Shown: positions 1-12,900 of the stretch, piece after piece | How the letters are laid out: every line of letters begins with the position of its first letter | Position numbering within the stretch: the stretch's first letter is position 1 | DNA from: Sipunculus nudus | Taxonomy: Eukaryota; Annelida; Sipuncula; Golfingiida; Sipunculidae | Assembly (NCBI GenBank): GCA_026874595.1 | Contig: CM049310.1 | Coordinates: 22,668,058 to 22,732,057 of the forward strand | Length of the DNA stretch: 64,000 bases | Direction: 5' to 3' | Notes under the pieces: generated by a model | The model's database searches: none | Told to the model about the DNA's origin: nothing | Seen by the model: only the letters and a program-made list of their open reading frames with translations | Translations under genes and position numbers: made by a program

Positions 1-911
1 TTCTTTTTGACTTTGGGATAAGCTGGTCTTTAGCGGATTGAACACTTTTATCTGAGCGGTCAGACTCCTGACTTCGGTTGCCCTCACCACCGTTTTCATC
101 GTCTGAGATGGATATATTTGAGATCATTGTTTCGACATCACTTTTAGCTCTTGGCAACTTATTCCTCTTACTTGATTTTTTCAACCTGAGATCAACATCA
201 GATCCACCGTCAATATACTCAACGGACACCTGTGACACCTTACCATCGCTGGATGCACTAGAAATCATACTATCCTTGCTCTGAGTCCTGCTGTATGACT
301 TCCCACCATCTATGTTTTCACGTATATTGATCTCGCTACCTCGTCGCTCCAGACCTTTTCCCCCTCCACCTGTCAGCTTAATGCCACTGTCAACTTTACT
401 CTTAACGTACCTAAGGTCATGGCGTGAACTTTTTGGCCTATGTCTCGTAATCACCTGTCTTGATCGTGCAGAGCGCTGCTCTCTGGGCGTAATGTCTACC
501 ATAACATTTCTCTCTTCTACAAACTGGACATTCAGGTTCCCTTTTTTCTCTGCAGCATCATCAGTGAGATCATCGATGACATCATCTTCGGGTGTGGGTT
601 TATCTTCCATGACAGCTGTACCATCACCACTCGTGGACTCCATTCCGCCCGATGTTTGGCTGTGCTCGGAGAGGTTACGATGAAGAGGTATTTCTATGGA
701 GTGATGTTTAATTACCCTTGCTTCACCATTTGGAGCAACTGGAGACAGTGTATCAATATGATCCTTGTCATCCATGTTTGCCAGCAGGTAAGAGGGACTG
801 TTCGGTCGTGCAGTAGTGCCCTCTGGGGGTTTTTCAACCTTGTTCACATGAACGTAGGAAAATCCTGGCTTGTGGCTAACCTCCAAATGTTCATCTGCTG
901 CTTGAATTAAT
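1..911 (-). CDS. Disordered-protein gene, exon 7, runs off the left edge
   Basis: Acceptor TTTACAG|ATTAATTC opens a 911-base exon with no stop in frame to base 1. The peptide is highly charged and Ser-rich, with patches such as EDDVIDDLTDD, RSARSRQVITRHRPK and LKKSSKRNK. The alternation of acidic and basic blocks is typical of an unstructured scaffold. Confidence 0.78.
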
Positions 912-3900
912 CTGTAAATATATACAATATATCATCCTTAAACCTTCTTTTTCTTAAATTATAACATTTCTATATAGTGGCCTCTTTGTTCAACTTGTGC
1001 AAACATTTTAATTCACAGCAAGCTAGTTTTTCTTTACACTAGCAGATTTAAGTGCACATGGCATATAATAGCACAGCCAAACTATGGACTATGGGATGCA
1101 TGTACTTTGTATTTACAGATATGTACCGAGAAATGCTGAAACTTAATGTTACAACTTTACATTACATTCTTAATTCAAACATGACCATTTCCAGAACATG
1201 AAAACTGTCAGAATATTCAAATTATACACACAAAAAAGGAAACTTAAAATTATTCTTTAAGTAACCAGTAAGTAACTGTATCCATAGCGGTATATAAAAA
1301 TATAATAATATAAATTACCTAGGTGTGTCTAGTTCTACACTCTCATGGATCTCTGCTGTTGGCAGTGTAAGGTGTATAGGTTCAGGTGTGGGTCGCCGTA
1401 GCAATGGGCGACCCAGTGTTTTGGGTGAGCTCCCTACAAGGTCATCAGCTCTGTGAAATAAAAAATAGATTAGACAGACATGCACAAGTACACCTATGTT
1501 TAAATAAACCTAAAACACAGTTTTATTTTCTAATCATAGGAAACTAAAAAAAAATTTCTTGGCATGACATCTAAACAAACATATTTTCACAAATCTAAAA
1601 TCATATTTAATTTTCAGACCGAACCAAACCTAAAGTTTATTTGGGCAGATTTTAAAATGATCAAAATTAGAAAGTCCATTACCATTACAACTCTTCATCA
1701 TAGTATGATATATAATTTTATTCATATTTGCATCTACAGAACAAGAGTTCATATAAATTTTCTTCAAGTATGTGTTCACTAAATGTGACATTCATATTGT
1801 GTCATTTTTAAACATTTTCTGTGTAAGCAACTTACTCGAAGTTCTTTTTATGTATAAACTTAATAAAAGTATTCTTTAGATTCTTTTGAGCAGCAAGTCA
1901 ATGACAAATTCCTTATCTCATTTTAAGGAAATATATATTGTTCATATTTTGAACACAAATACATGAAAAAAATGAAGTTGTGTAAGAGGTAAAACTCCAG
2001 GATGAATACATATAATAAAGATCAAATGCCATTACTGCCCAAACTTAGCAAAGATAAAATGCCATTCTTGATTATAATTACAAGTTACATAAATAAATCT
2101 ACAAAACAAATCCCTACAAACCAAGGTACCCACACTTTTGTTATGATGCATTTTCAAGGCATCCACTGTATACATTAAAGATACATGCAATAAGCTAGTA
2201 TCTGTGGTAAGACAGCCAGTTTCATCAAAACAACCTGAGCAATAGCTATTAATTAATTGAAAGTCCTATTGACAAGGCCTGATGGAATAAAAGCGGAACA
2301 AAACATCTAACAGTTATGTAAATGAAAAGACAATATTACTTACAGACAGAAAGAAGAAGACACTTCTGTAAGGATCTGCTGTCTGATCCCACAACAAAGA
2401 TAGCAACAATAATTGGATCAATACAACACTTCACTGCACCTATGGCAACAGGCATCGCAAAGCTCTGTAGGTTTAGGTGTACCATATCAGTCATGTGGGG
2501 GCGCTGCACTGACATGAGACAAATATCAGTCTTGCATGTTAAGCTGCCACTTCAACCAGCAGCCTTCATACAGTTCATGGTAACTGGCTGACCTCCAAGC
2601 TGCTGCAGCCAAAGGCTGTACATGAACAGTCCCTGATCATTAGTTGTGGCCCGGTCCCTTTGTGCTAACATCACTGAATTGGCAGTAAAACTATATAAAG
2701 ATGTACTGCACCAATACTTGATCACTGTGCCTGGAATGACCCCAACTTTTTAATTCTGTGATATTCACCAGAATAAGGTACAATTTTTATGTCTCTCATT
2801 TAGATCTTAGATCATTTTGCCAGTAAAAGAAAATTAATCAGCAAACAATAAAGATATAAGATGCCTGAACTTAAAAAAAAGACCCAGGGCCTAAAAGTTT
2901 CTGTTTAAACAAAATACCCTTAACATTTTTATTTTTTTATCAATACTGTGTTCACCATTTTGTACATATACTGGTAGATAAGGTTTAAATTTGAAAAATG
3001 CAGTCAAAATAAAGGCATACTGAATAAATTAATAATCATTAATTAACTATTCTTTTTCATGGGAAAAGTGAAAAAAAAGAGTCTTATGGATCTGCAGATA
3101 ACTGTGGTCAGTTTTTATTTGTCTTGCCAAAAGCCAGAAATGACAGTCTAAATAACACATTAAACACAAATGTGTCCTGTTATTGGACTGATGGACAAAT
3201 AAATGATGTGCAAAGACCTGTAATTTCAGGCATGTGTTTTAGAAAGCCACTTGGCCTGAATTAGCCACCAATGGCATTGGAGGTTTGAATGCTGTACATC
3301 TTACACCTGTGTAAGTGTACTTTTTATACACTGAACAAGGCCTACAGGCCTAATGCGAACCTGTGCATTGGGAAATACACCAGGTATAATGCATCAAAGC
3401 TGGACCATTACTTTTCATGTATATAAACAATGCAAGTATTAAACATTTGAAAAAAAACAATTACGCAAACATCACTGCTGAAATTCTGGCATGGATGCAC
3501 ACAACACAAAAACGATTCTAGCTGGCACCTCCAGTCTTGTATACAACAAAGCTATCAGAGATATACACATATGCCAATTTTCAGACTGATATATCAAACC
3601 CCTCCTGAGAAATAAGCAGGGATACACATTGTGCAAAAATTATTGTAGGTGGCACCACATGTCTTGTATACGACAAAGCTATCCGATATGTATAAATATG
3701 CCCAATTTCAGGCTGATATATCAAATTCCTCTGTAGAAATAAGCAGGCACATACACTGTGCAAAAGTCAATGTACGTGGCACCACCTGTCTTGTAAATGA
3801 GAATACCATCAAAGACGCATAGACAGGTCATAAAATCAGTCCAATACATCAAACTTCCCCAGAGTTTGATGTACTGGCCTGACAAGGCTTAGGTGAGTAA

Positions 3901-6900
3901 GGCAGTTGCCCCTGAGTGACCTCTGACAAATTGCTGCCTCAAGCTACTGCACTGTGTGATCTCTTGACCTGCACCTGATTAGACTGAGTGAACTTTTGAC
4001 CTGTACCTGGCTGCACTGAGTAAACTCTTGACCTGTTGCATAATCTGACACAGCTGGCAGTCTGCCAAAGCTTTAATTAGATTCAGGCTGAACTTTGGTG
4101 CCAAAAATGATGCAGTGAGCAGTCTGCCAAAGCTATAAATAGAATGCAGCTACTGCACTGAGTGAACTCTAGATCTATACCTGGCTGCACTTCTTCCAAT
4201 CCTGGCACTGTGCTAAAACTATTTATAGAGCTGACATCACCTTGGCTAATGGCCAACATCAAGGCACTGGCAATCTGCCAATGGTAAACCAAGTGCTGCC
4301 ATCTGTACACGAAAGTGGTCCCTACTTGAAATAACTTTGAATTTTATTTTCCCAATACAAAATGCTTTTCAGCTGACTTTTTATAAAACAAGGCCTACAG
4401 GCCTAATGCAAACCTGTGCAAAGTTTAGGAGTATGAATGGAGGTTTATTTTTAAAATTTAATATTGATCCTCCTAAGTCCTGCATATCTACCTTAGTCAT
4501 TATGATTTCAGCAAAATGGACGTTTCTGACCTGCAAGTTTCGGACTAGGACATTTTAAAACCAGAATATGGGTAGTCGACAAGCCACTATGTGTATCCGC
4601 AGATATCAAAGTGGGACAGGTGACGTGAGGCATGGATTAAGTGGCAAGGGGAATAGAGAGTGGTGTGTTGCATATTAGCATGGATGTCTGCAGCTTAAAC
4701 GTGAATGTAGGTGGTGCCACCTGTCAAAAAATCGAGAAAATTGTCCAGGATGTATAAACCTGCAAAATTTCAGGTGGAAAAGTCAAACCACTGCCAAGAT
4801 ATGAGTGATTTTATCCCAAGGCAGATCAACAGACTAATACTGTGCATAAGTGGTTGCAGGTGGTGCCAAGAGCTATGTTAGGTCTATACACATGCAGAAT
4901 TTTGGCCTAATCGGTCAAATGGTTCCCGAGATATGAGCTTGGATGTCTGCAGAGTAAATGTGAATGTAGGTGGCGACACCTGTCATAAAATCGAGAAAGC
5001 TGTCAAGGATGTAAAATACCTGCAAAATTTTAGGTGGATAAGTCAAACTACTGCTGAGATATGAGTGATTTTAACCTAAGGCAGATGAACAGATGGATGC
5101 TGTGCATAAATGGTTGCAGGTGGTGCCACCAGTTTTGCCTATGATGAAGAGCTATGTTAGATCTATACACATGCAAAATTTTGGCCTAATCGGTCAAACG
5201 GTTCCCGAGATATGAGCTTGGATGTCTGCAGAGTAAATGTGAATGTAGGTGGCACCACCTGTCATAAAATCGAGAAACCTGTCCATGATGTATAAACCTG
5301 CAAAATTTCAGGTGGATAAGTCAAACCACTGCTGAGTTATGAGCGATTTTATCCCAAGGCAGATGAACAGATGGACGCTGTGCATAAGTGGTTGCAGATG
5401 GCGCCACCAGTTTTGCCTATAATGGAGAGCTATGTGAAATCTATACACGTGCAAACTTTTTGCCCAATCAGTCAAATGGTTCCCCAGATATGAGCTTGGA
5501 TGTCTGCAGTGTAATGTGAATGTAGGTGGCGCCACCTGTCATAAATCGAGAAAGCTGTCCAGGATGTATTAACCTGCAAAATTTCAGGTGGATAAGTCAA
5601 ACTACTGCTGAGATATGAGTGATATTATCCAAAGGCAGATGAACAGATGGATGCTGTGCATAAATGGTTGCAGGTGGTGCCACCAGTTTTGCCTATGATG
5701 AAGAGCTATGTTAGATCTATACACATGCAAAATTTTGGCCTAATCGGTCAAACGGTTCCCGAGATATGAGCTTGGATGTCTGCAGAGTAAATGTGAATGT
5801 AGGTGGCACCACCTGTCATAAAATCGAGAAACCTGTCCATGATGTATAAACCTGCAAAATTTCAGGTGGATAAGTCAAACCACTGCTGAGTTATGAGCGA
5901 TTTTATCCCAAGGCAGATGAACAGATGGACGCTGTGCATAAGTGGTTGCAGATGGCGCCACCAGTTTTGCCTATAATGGAGAGCTATGTGAAATCTATAC
6001 ACGTGCAAACTTTTTGCCCAATCAGTCAAATGGTTCCCCAGATATGAGCTTGGATGTCTGCAGTGTAATGTGAATGTAGGTGGCGCCACCTGTCATAAAT
6101 CGAGAAAGCTGTCCAGGATGTATTAACCTGCAAAATTTCAGGTGGATAAGTCAAACTACTGCTGAGATATGAGTGATATTATCCAAAGGCAGATGAACAG
6201 ATGGATGCTGTGCATAAGTGGTTGCAGGTGGCGCCACCAGTTTTGCCTATGATGAAGAGCTATGTGAGATCTATACACAAGCAAAATTTTGGCCACACGG
6301 TCAAACAGTTCCCGAGATATGAGCTTGAATGTCTGCAGGATAAACGTGAATGTAGGTGGCGCCACCTGTCATAAAATCGAGAAACCTGTCTATGATGTAT
6401 AAACCTGCAAAATTTCAGGTGGATAAGTCAAACCACTGCTGAGATATGAGCGATTTTATCCAAAGGCAGATGAACAGATGGACACTGTGCAAAAATGGTG
6501 GCGCAACCATTTTTAGTGTATGTTATAAAGCTATCAAAGGGCTACATTTGTGCAAAATTTTTAGCCTGATCGGTCAAACGGTTCCAGAGATATGTGGGAT
6601 TATGTGTAGAAACAGACGCACAAATGGGCAGCTAGGAAAGGTCAGAGGTTAACCAAAAATGAAGGCACAGCAGTTCACATGTGACCTGATGATAAACCCG
6701 ATCTGCTTAAAATGCAAACTAAGTTTTTTCAGACAGTTGAAAGATATAGTTCCAATAATCTGGGAATTCTGCATCTAAACATTGCATCCAGACGTCTAGA
6801 CGCTGTGTCTAGACGTCTAGACACATTGTCTAGACACCCCCCCCCCCCCCCCCGCGCCAGGTCAGTTGCCATGGTGATGTCTGGACCCCACCTGTTTGTA

Positions 6901-9900
6901 CTGAGTGACCTCTTGAATTGGCTGCATGAAGTCAAATCTGTTTTCAAATACAGAAAGCCTTTTTCAATTTGCTACAATGCTTTTTTAAAACTGTATTTAC
7001 CCAATCTATACTTATAAAACTGGCAGAACCCTACCATAGAATAATTCTTGTAAAGTTTAAACGAATCAGCTGAACAGTTTCATCATAAATCAGTGTATAA
7101 GCTAGAAGAATTTTAAAATTACATTTTCGCTTGTAAAAAACACATCAATGTAGGTGGCGCCACCAATACCTCAAAATCAGATATGACATATGTGACAAAC
7201 ATTGGTATAAAATTTGGTCATTATAGCTCTAGCCGTTTCTGAGATTTTAATTTTAGTGTGCTTTTTTGGACAGATGACTAAGTTCTACCTCCTGTAACTC
7301 GGCCAAAAATCTCGGAACTGGAACCATTCGAACAAACTTGAGAGAGATTGTTCCAGAGATCATTTCTGTGAAATATTGGACAATCTGGCTGGACAGTTTC
7401 AGAGAAGAAGATTTTTAAAGGTTTTTAAGCTTTTTCCCTATAAAATCTAAATTAATGCAGATACCCAATAATAAGCTCCAGGGCACCAAGTTTCACATGT
7501 GACAAATTCTTACATGTAATTTGAAGCTGCTAGCTCCGACAGTTTCTGACTTACAGCCATAGACAGCGGAAAGCCAGCCCTGGACGGCGGACGGACGACG
7601 CTGCGCCATCGCATAAGCTCACAGGTTTGCTAAAAAAAGAAATCAGGAATATAAGTAAAATTATTACGGATGCATAATGAATGCAAAATTAAAATACAGA
7701 TATATATCACTGATGGCAAATTCTTGAATTAAGTTGAGTGGGGATACCAATAATTTATAATCCACATACAGTTGGCTTTATATAACCACAGAGAGCTGAA
7801 TATCCATGATTGTAACATTGCCTGGTATGATGAATAACTTAAATCATAAATCAAAATTTTTTAAAACCTTTAAAAAAACTTTCTTGTCAATATTAACCAA
7901 ATATACTGTAGATTCAGAAATATTAGTTGGGATTTAATTTTGTGGTTTTCGTGGATCAAGATAATCCACGAATTCATGATTCCAACGATAAAAAAATCAC
8001 ACAGTAAGAGGATACTAGTATACGGTATCTTCACTGCAGCTGGTGGTCGACTTTATATATATAATTGTTACCGCTCTCTGAATTTTCAATAAAGATACAA
8101 AAGCTGTTTATTACTATTTATGATTGTTTACATTTATTAAATACACTGAAGTGCTTTTCGCAAATTACTATAAAATGCTGGATTTATAAATATTCTTTTG
8201 TCAATTACATTATTTCCCCTAATATCGTACAAACACGGCTCCCTGATATATCTTTACAATAAAACAATATCAAAGTATAATTGTATCCACCAAAACAGAG
8301 TTTTGCGGATACTATGTTTTCAGCTGGCCGCCGCCGCCGCCGCCGCCGCCGCGTAGGTGTCCGGAGAACTCCTCTGTAACCGCTGGGCGGAATTTTCCGA
8401 AACCCGGGATTATGTTCGGGTCACATGTGAACTGCTGCGCCCCGATTTTGTTTTGACCTCTGACCTTTCCTTTGCGCTCTGCGTCCGTTTGTGCGTCTGT
8501 TTCCACACATAAACCCACATATCTCGGGAACCGTTTGACCGATCAGGAAAATTTTTTTGCACAAATGTAGCCCTCGGAGAGCTTTATAACATACACCAAA
8601 AATGGTGGCGCCACCTGCAACCATGTTTGCACAGTGTCCATCTGTTCGTCTGCCTTGGGTTAAAATCACTCATATCTCTGCAGTGACTTGACTAATTCAC
8701 CTGAAATTTGGCATGCGTATACATCCTGGATAGCTTTTCTGATTTTATGACAGGTGGCGCCACCTACATTCACGTTTACACTGCAGACATCCAAGCTCAT
8801 ATCTCAGGAACCGTTTGACCGATCAGGAAAATTGTTTTGCACAAATGTAGCCCTTGGAGAGCTTTATAACATACACCGAAAATGGTGGCACCACCTGCAA
8901 CCATGTTTGCACAGTGTCCATCTGTTCGTCTGCCTTGGGTTAAAATCACTCATATCTCTGCAGTGACTTGACTAATTCACCTGAAATTGGGCATGCGGAT
9001 ACATCCTGGATAGCTTTTCTGATTTTATGACAGGTGGCGCCACCTACATTCACGTTTACGCTGCAGACATCCAAGCTCATATCTAGGGAACCGTTTGACC
9101 GATTGGGCCAAAATTTTGCATGTGTATAAATCTCACATAGCTCTTTATCATACGCAAAACTGGTGGCGCCACCTGCAGCCATGTTTGCACAGCTCCCATC
9201 TGTTTGTCTGCCATGGGATAAAATCACTCATATCTCGGCAGTGGTTTGACATATCTGCCTAAAATTTTGCAAGTTTATACATCCCCGACAGCTCTCTTGA
9301 TTTTATGACAGGTGGCGCCACCTGCATTCTATTTTTGCAGCAGATATCCAAGCTCATATCTTGGGAACCGTTTGACTGATTGGGCCAAAGTTTTGCATGT
9401 GTATAGAGCTTTCTGGATTTTTTGGTAGGTAGCGCAACCTACATACACAATTTGGCTGCAGACATCCATGCTAATATGCAACACTTCACCCGTTCCACTC
9501 TGATTTAGGCGGATACAAGTAGTCGCTTGTCGACTACCCGTATTCTAGTTTTAAACTGAAAACGTATCCCTACATTTCCTCTAATCAACATTTCGGGTGA
9601 AAAATTCAAGAACAATACCACATTTTGTCGCGCAAAGCGGTAGTTCTGACACGCCAAGAACGGTACACAAGTTTTAATGTTTGTAACCACAGCTATCGAG
9701 GCACAGATTTTTCGGAACTTGCCTTTTCAAACTACTTTCAATAGAGATTAAACGAGACTTACACCACCTATTGGCCTAAAAGGGCCGTGTAAACTCAGTT
9801 GCATTAACGCGATCACCTCGGAATGCGAAAGAACACTTATTCCCAATAATGCGACAACAGTTGCGTGCATAACAGTGAGCCATTAATAATACATGCAGAC

Positions 9901-12900
9901 GGTACTTCTTCAGAATATTGCCGATAGTTGTACATATATGTTAGCGTAAGTAAGCGCCACAGAATACTATTAGGCAAATTATTTCTTTATAATCTCCAAA
10001 TATAGCTGACATGATGAATGACGAACGAACCGTGTCTCGTCTCACCGCCCCGTCAGGGATTTACAGGCGCCACATGTTCCTACCGCCTAGATTTAAAAAA
10101 AAAGAACCACCTGTGTACATCGGGCTCATCTTCCTTGCGCCATGGAGGTATTAATAAACAAAGTTTCTTTAAGTTTTCTTTGTCATTCCACGAATTCAAG
10201 TACCCCACGATATGCGTTTTGTACAAAAACCACAAAATTTTAAGCCCACGATATTATCTGAATCTACAGTAACCTGAAATCTAAATGTCTAGTGGCATGA
10301 TGTAATAGATGCTGATAAACTGGTGCCTGACTAGATGTAACAGCATCACACAGTTAACATTTATGGTAAAATGACTTAATTCAATCTCCATAATTCAGCC
10401 AAAAATCATTCATGTGGAACTCTTAATGACAATTATTATAAGAATTATTGTAGGGATTATTCTTGTAAAATATTTAACAAACTGGCTTCAGTGGCATCAG
10501 TTGAAAAATGTTTTGCAAGTTTATAACTCATATAGGAAGATACAGCAAACTGGCTAAGTTCAGCTTCCTGTAACTCAGCCAAAAAGCACTGAACCAAAAC
10601 CATTTGAACAAACTTGAATTATCAACATCTGAGGATAATTAATGTGGAAGATTTAAGAATTTGGCCCAGTGGTTTTTGAGAAGAAGATCTTTGTAGCCAC
10701 TGAGCTAAAATGGGCTGTTATGGCATATGACTAAATTCAGCTTCCCATAACTTAGCCAAATGTCACTGAAAAGAGACCATTTGAACGAACTTCAGAAAGC
10801 ACTACCCTAGGATCATTTCTGTGTGACATTAAACATTTTGGCCATATGGTTTCAGAGAAGAAGTTTTTTTAGCCCTCAGTGTGATACAGGCACTAATAAC
10901 CCTGTACAAAAAAGGCCGATGCATTAGGCACCACCAATACCTCAATTTCAGATATGACCTATGTGACCAACTTTGGCATAAAATTTGGTGATGATAGCTC
11001 CAGCCGTTTCTGAGATTTTAATTTTAATATGCTTTTTTGCACAGTTAACAAAGTTCAACCTCCTGTAACTCGGCCAAAAATCTCCAAACTGGAACCATTC
11101 GAACAAACTTGAGAGAGATTGTTCCAAGGATCATTCCTGTTAATTATTGGACAATTTGGCTGAACATTTCCGGAGAAGAAGATTTTTAAAGCTTTTTGCT
11201 TTAAAATGCAGTTAGAAAAAAAATAAACAAAATCCGTTATAGTTTTTTGGATGACTGATTATTTGCAAAAAATTTGGTGATGCTAGCTGCTGTCTTTTTT
11301 TAGATAGCTATGGTTAACGTACAGACGACGCACGACGCATGACACACGACGCCGCACCATCACATAAGCTCACAGGTTCGCTAAAAATGTCCACTATATG
11401 TCACGTTAATGGTAATGCTTTTAGCTAAGGAATTTTAATTGTTATTCAGTAATTACAGGTCACCTATACAAACTGCGCCAATATCAGTAAGATCAATATC
11501 TTTACTTAAACATGTAAAAGTTTAAAGGGGCCACCAGCACATATGATATGAGAGTTTAACTATTTGTAAAACAAGGGACCTATGGGTCACGGCGCTCAGC
11601 TGATCATGATTGAACTATTAATGTATCACCATTGTGATACTATATTTAGTCGACAAACCTTATGAATATCATGGACTTATTAGGCTATTATAAAGGAATA
11701 TAATGTCATATGTGAGTAAATCATGTATGAAATTACCTGACTGATGGAATAATATGGAGTAAATATAGTGGTTTATTTTTTATTTATTTGGGAGCTGTTG
11801 AAAATAGCAATATATTTGAGCAAATATGAATGCAATGACAGAACACTAAGCAGTGGTAGAATGATGATAAGGCTATTTGTTGAAGGATCTATAGTGTATG
11901 GAAGTCCGCAAGATTTCAATTTGACATATATAATGTTATTATTAACTATGCTGAAGAGTGGATTTATGAATTGTGACTGTATGACATGATATCTCTTAGG
12001 TCTTGACAAGGTACATTATATTGATGCCCACCACGTCTACATATTACACAATATTGACATAATTTCTGGCACGTACATAGGTAACAAACAGTTATACAAT
12101 ATATAAAAATATGAATATATCTGATTCAACTTGTTCTCATTTACTGAAGCTGACATTGGGATGGGGTTTGGAGAAGGAAACAGAGTGAGCAGCAAGGAGG
12201 GTTGGATGTAGAGAGAAAAGGAGATAGATTGAGAGGGACGGAGCATTCAACAGTACTGGACGGTTAAAATCTAAAATATTATGAAATGTAAATAAAGTCT
12301 GAGAGAAAGAGGTAATCTAGGCTATGGTTGGTTGATATGATTGAAGAAATTGTTGCAAATAATATTTTAAGATCTGACCTTGTGTTTTCATTGGATACCT
12401 TTTTGACAGGCTGTTGACAGTTCAACATATTACACATTTGTCTAATGAGATCCAATTTTTTTAATTTAAACTTTAATTAAACTTTTTTTTCTATTTTATG
12501 ATATGTATACAGTTGCTATAAAATCCCCACTCCACAGGCGGAAGGACTTGATGGAGGGGGGGGGGGGGGGGGTTATGATGGGAGTTACAACGCCTCTGTC
12601 TCTCTGTATATATTTTCTTCAAATTATCAAATTTTATGCTATAGCAATAGCACTATTGTTGACAGTGCGAAGGAGCAAGGACTTAGTGGGGTGGGGGAAG
12701 GGGATGGTGGGAGTTACAATACCCTTGCATATACGTACAGGATATGAAATTTAATTAATCAGAGCTTACAGGAAAAAAAAGTTTATTCATAATTATTAAA
12801 TATTTAAAACAGGCAAGAAAGCTAGAGAAACAAAGCAAATAATTTTAATTCCCATTCTTCTGAGCCAGGAAATTATGAACAATTTTTACATAAATTCCTT

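Larger units (their letters stand above)
3334..7635 (+). mobile_element. Pearl-B element, complex copy containing a Pearl-C insertion
   Basis: The left end AACAAGGCCTACAGGCC with GCGAACCTGTGC lies at 3334-3370, and a second left-end copy lies at 4385-4420. Core repeats with a 'GGTGGCACCACCTGTCTTGTA' type start follow. The right end, GCATAAGCTCACAGGTTTGCTAAAAA, lies at 7610-7635 just after a short GGAC-rich microsatellite. TGCGAACCTGTG in the left end is the inverse of CACAGGTTCGC in the right end, so the element has short subterminal inverted repeats. It codes for nothing and fits non-autonomous Helentron-like pearl elements of bivalves. Pearl-C occupies about 4553-6715 inside it. Confidence 0.65.
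8284..9549 (-). mobile_element. Pearl-C copy 2, inserted in the TA-target transposon
   Basis: Compared with the intact transposon copy at 31637-32926 (read on the minus strand), bases 8284-9549 are extra. Read on the minus strand, the insert starts with GGGTAGTCGACAAGC, contains the 277-bp cores with GGTGGCGCCACC (for example 8753-8764), and ends with a GCC microsatellite and a hairpin at 8311-8284. It is inverted relative to copy 1. Confidence 0.75.
7906..10269 (+). mobile_element. TA-target DNA transposon, copy 1, itself carrying a Pearl-C insertion
   Basis: The element begins CTGTAGATTCAGAAATATTAG and ends with the inverse, ATAT..CTGAATCTACAG, flanked by TA on both sides (7904-7905 and 10270-10271). 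The unoccupied site is visible in the related Pearl-B copy at 51835-51850 (CAAAGATAACCTG). A second, inverted copy lies at 31637-32926 and shares internal sequence on both sides of the Pearl-C insertion. No transposase frame is present, so it is a non-autonomous copy. TA duplication is typical of Tc1/mariner and a few other families; I cannot assign it further. Confidence 0.8.
7636..11386 (+). mobile_element. Pearl-B body and right end, interrupted by a TA-target transposon
   Basis: Bases 7780-7905 and 10270-11386 align in order with 51740-52964, another Pearl-B copy. The right end at about 11363-11386 reads CACATAAGCTCACAGG then TTCGCTAAAAA after a GACGCACGAC-type microsatellite. The intervening 7906-10269 is an insertion absent from the 51.8-kb copy. 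The left end of this copy is not recognisable. Confidence 0.65.

Noticed and set aside
5308-6365. Three similar minus-strand frames starting MAPPTFT, and a relative at 8754
   Set aside because: They are translations of the 277-bp cores; the shared start is the GGTGGCGCCACC palindrome read in one frame, and the frames are not conserved between units.
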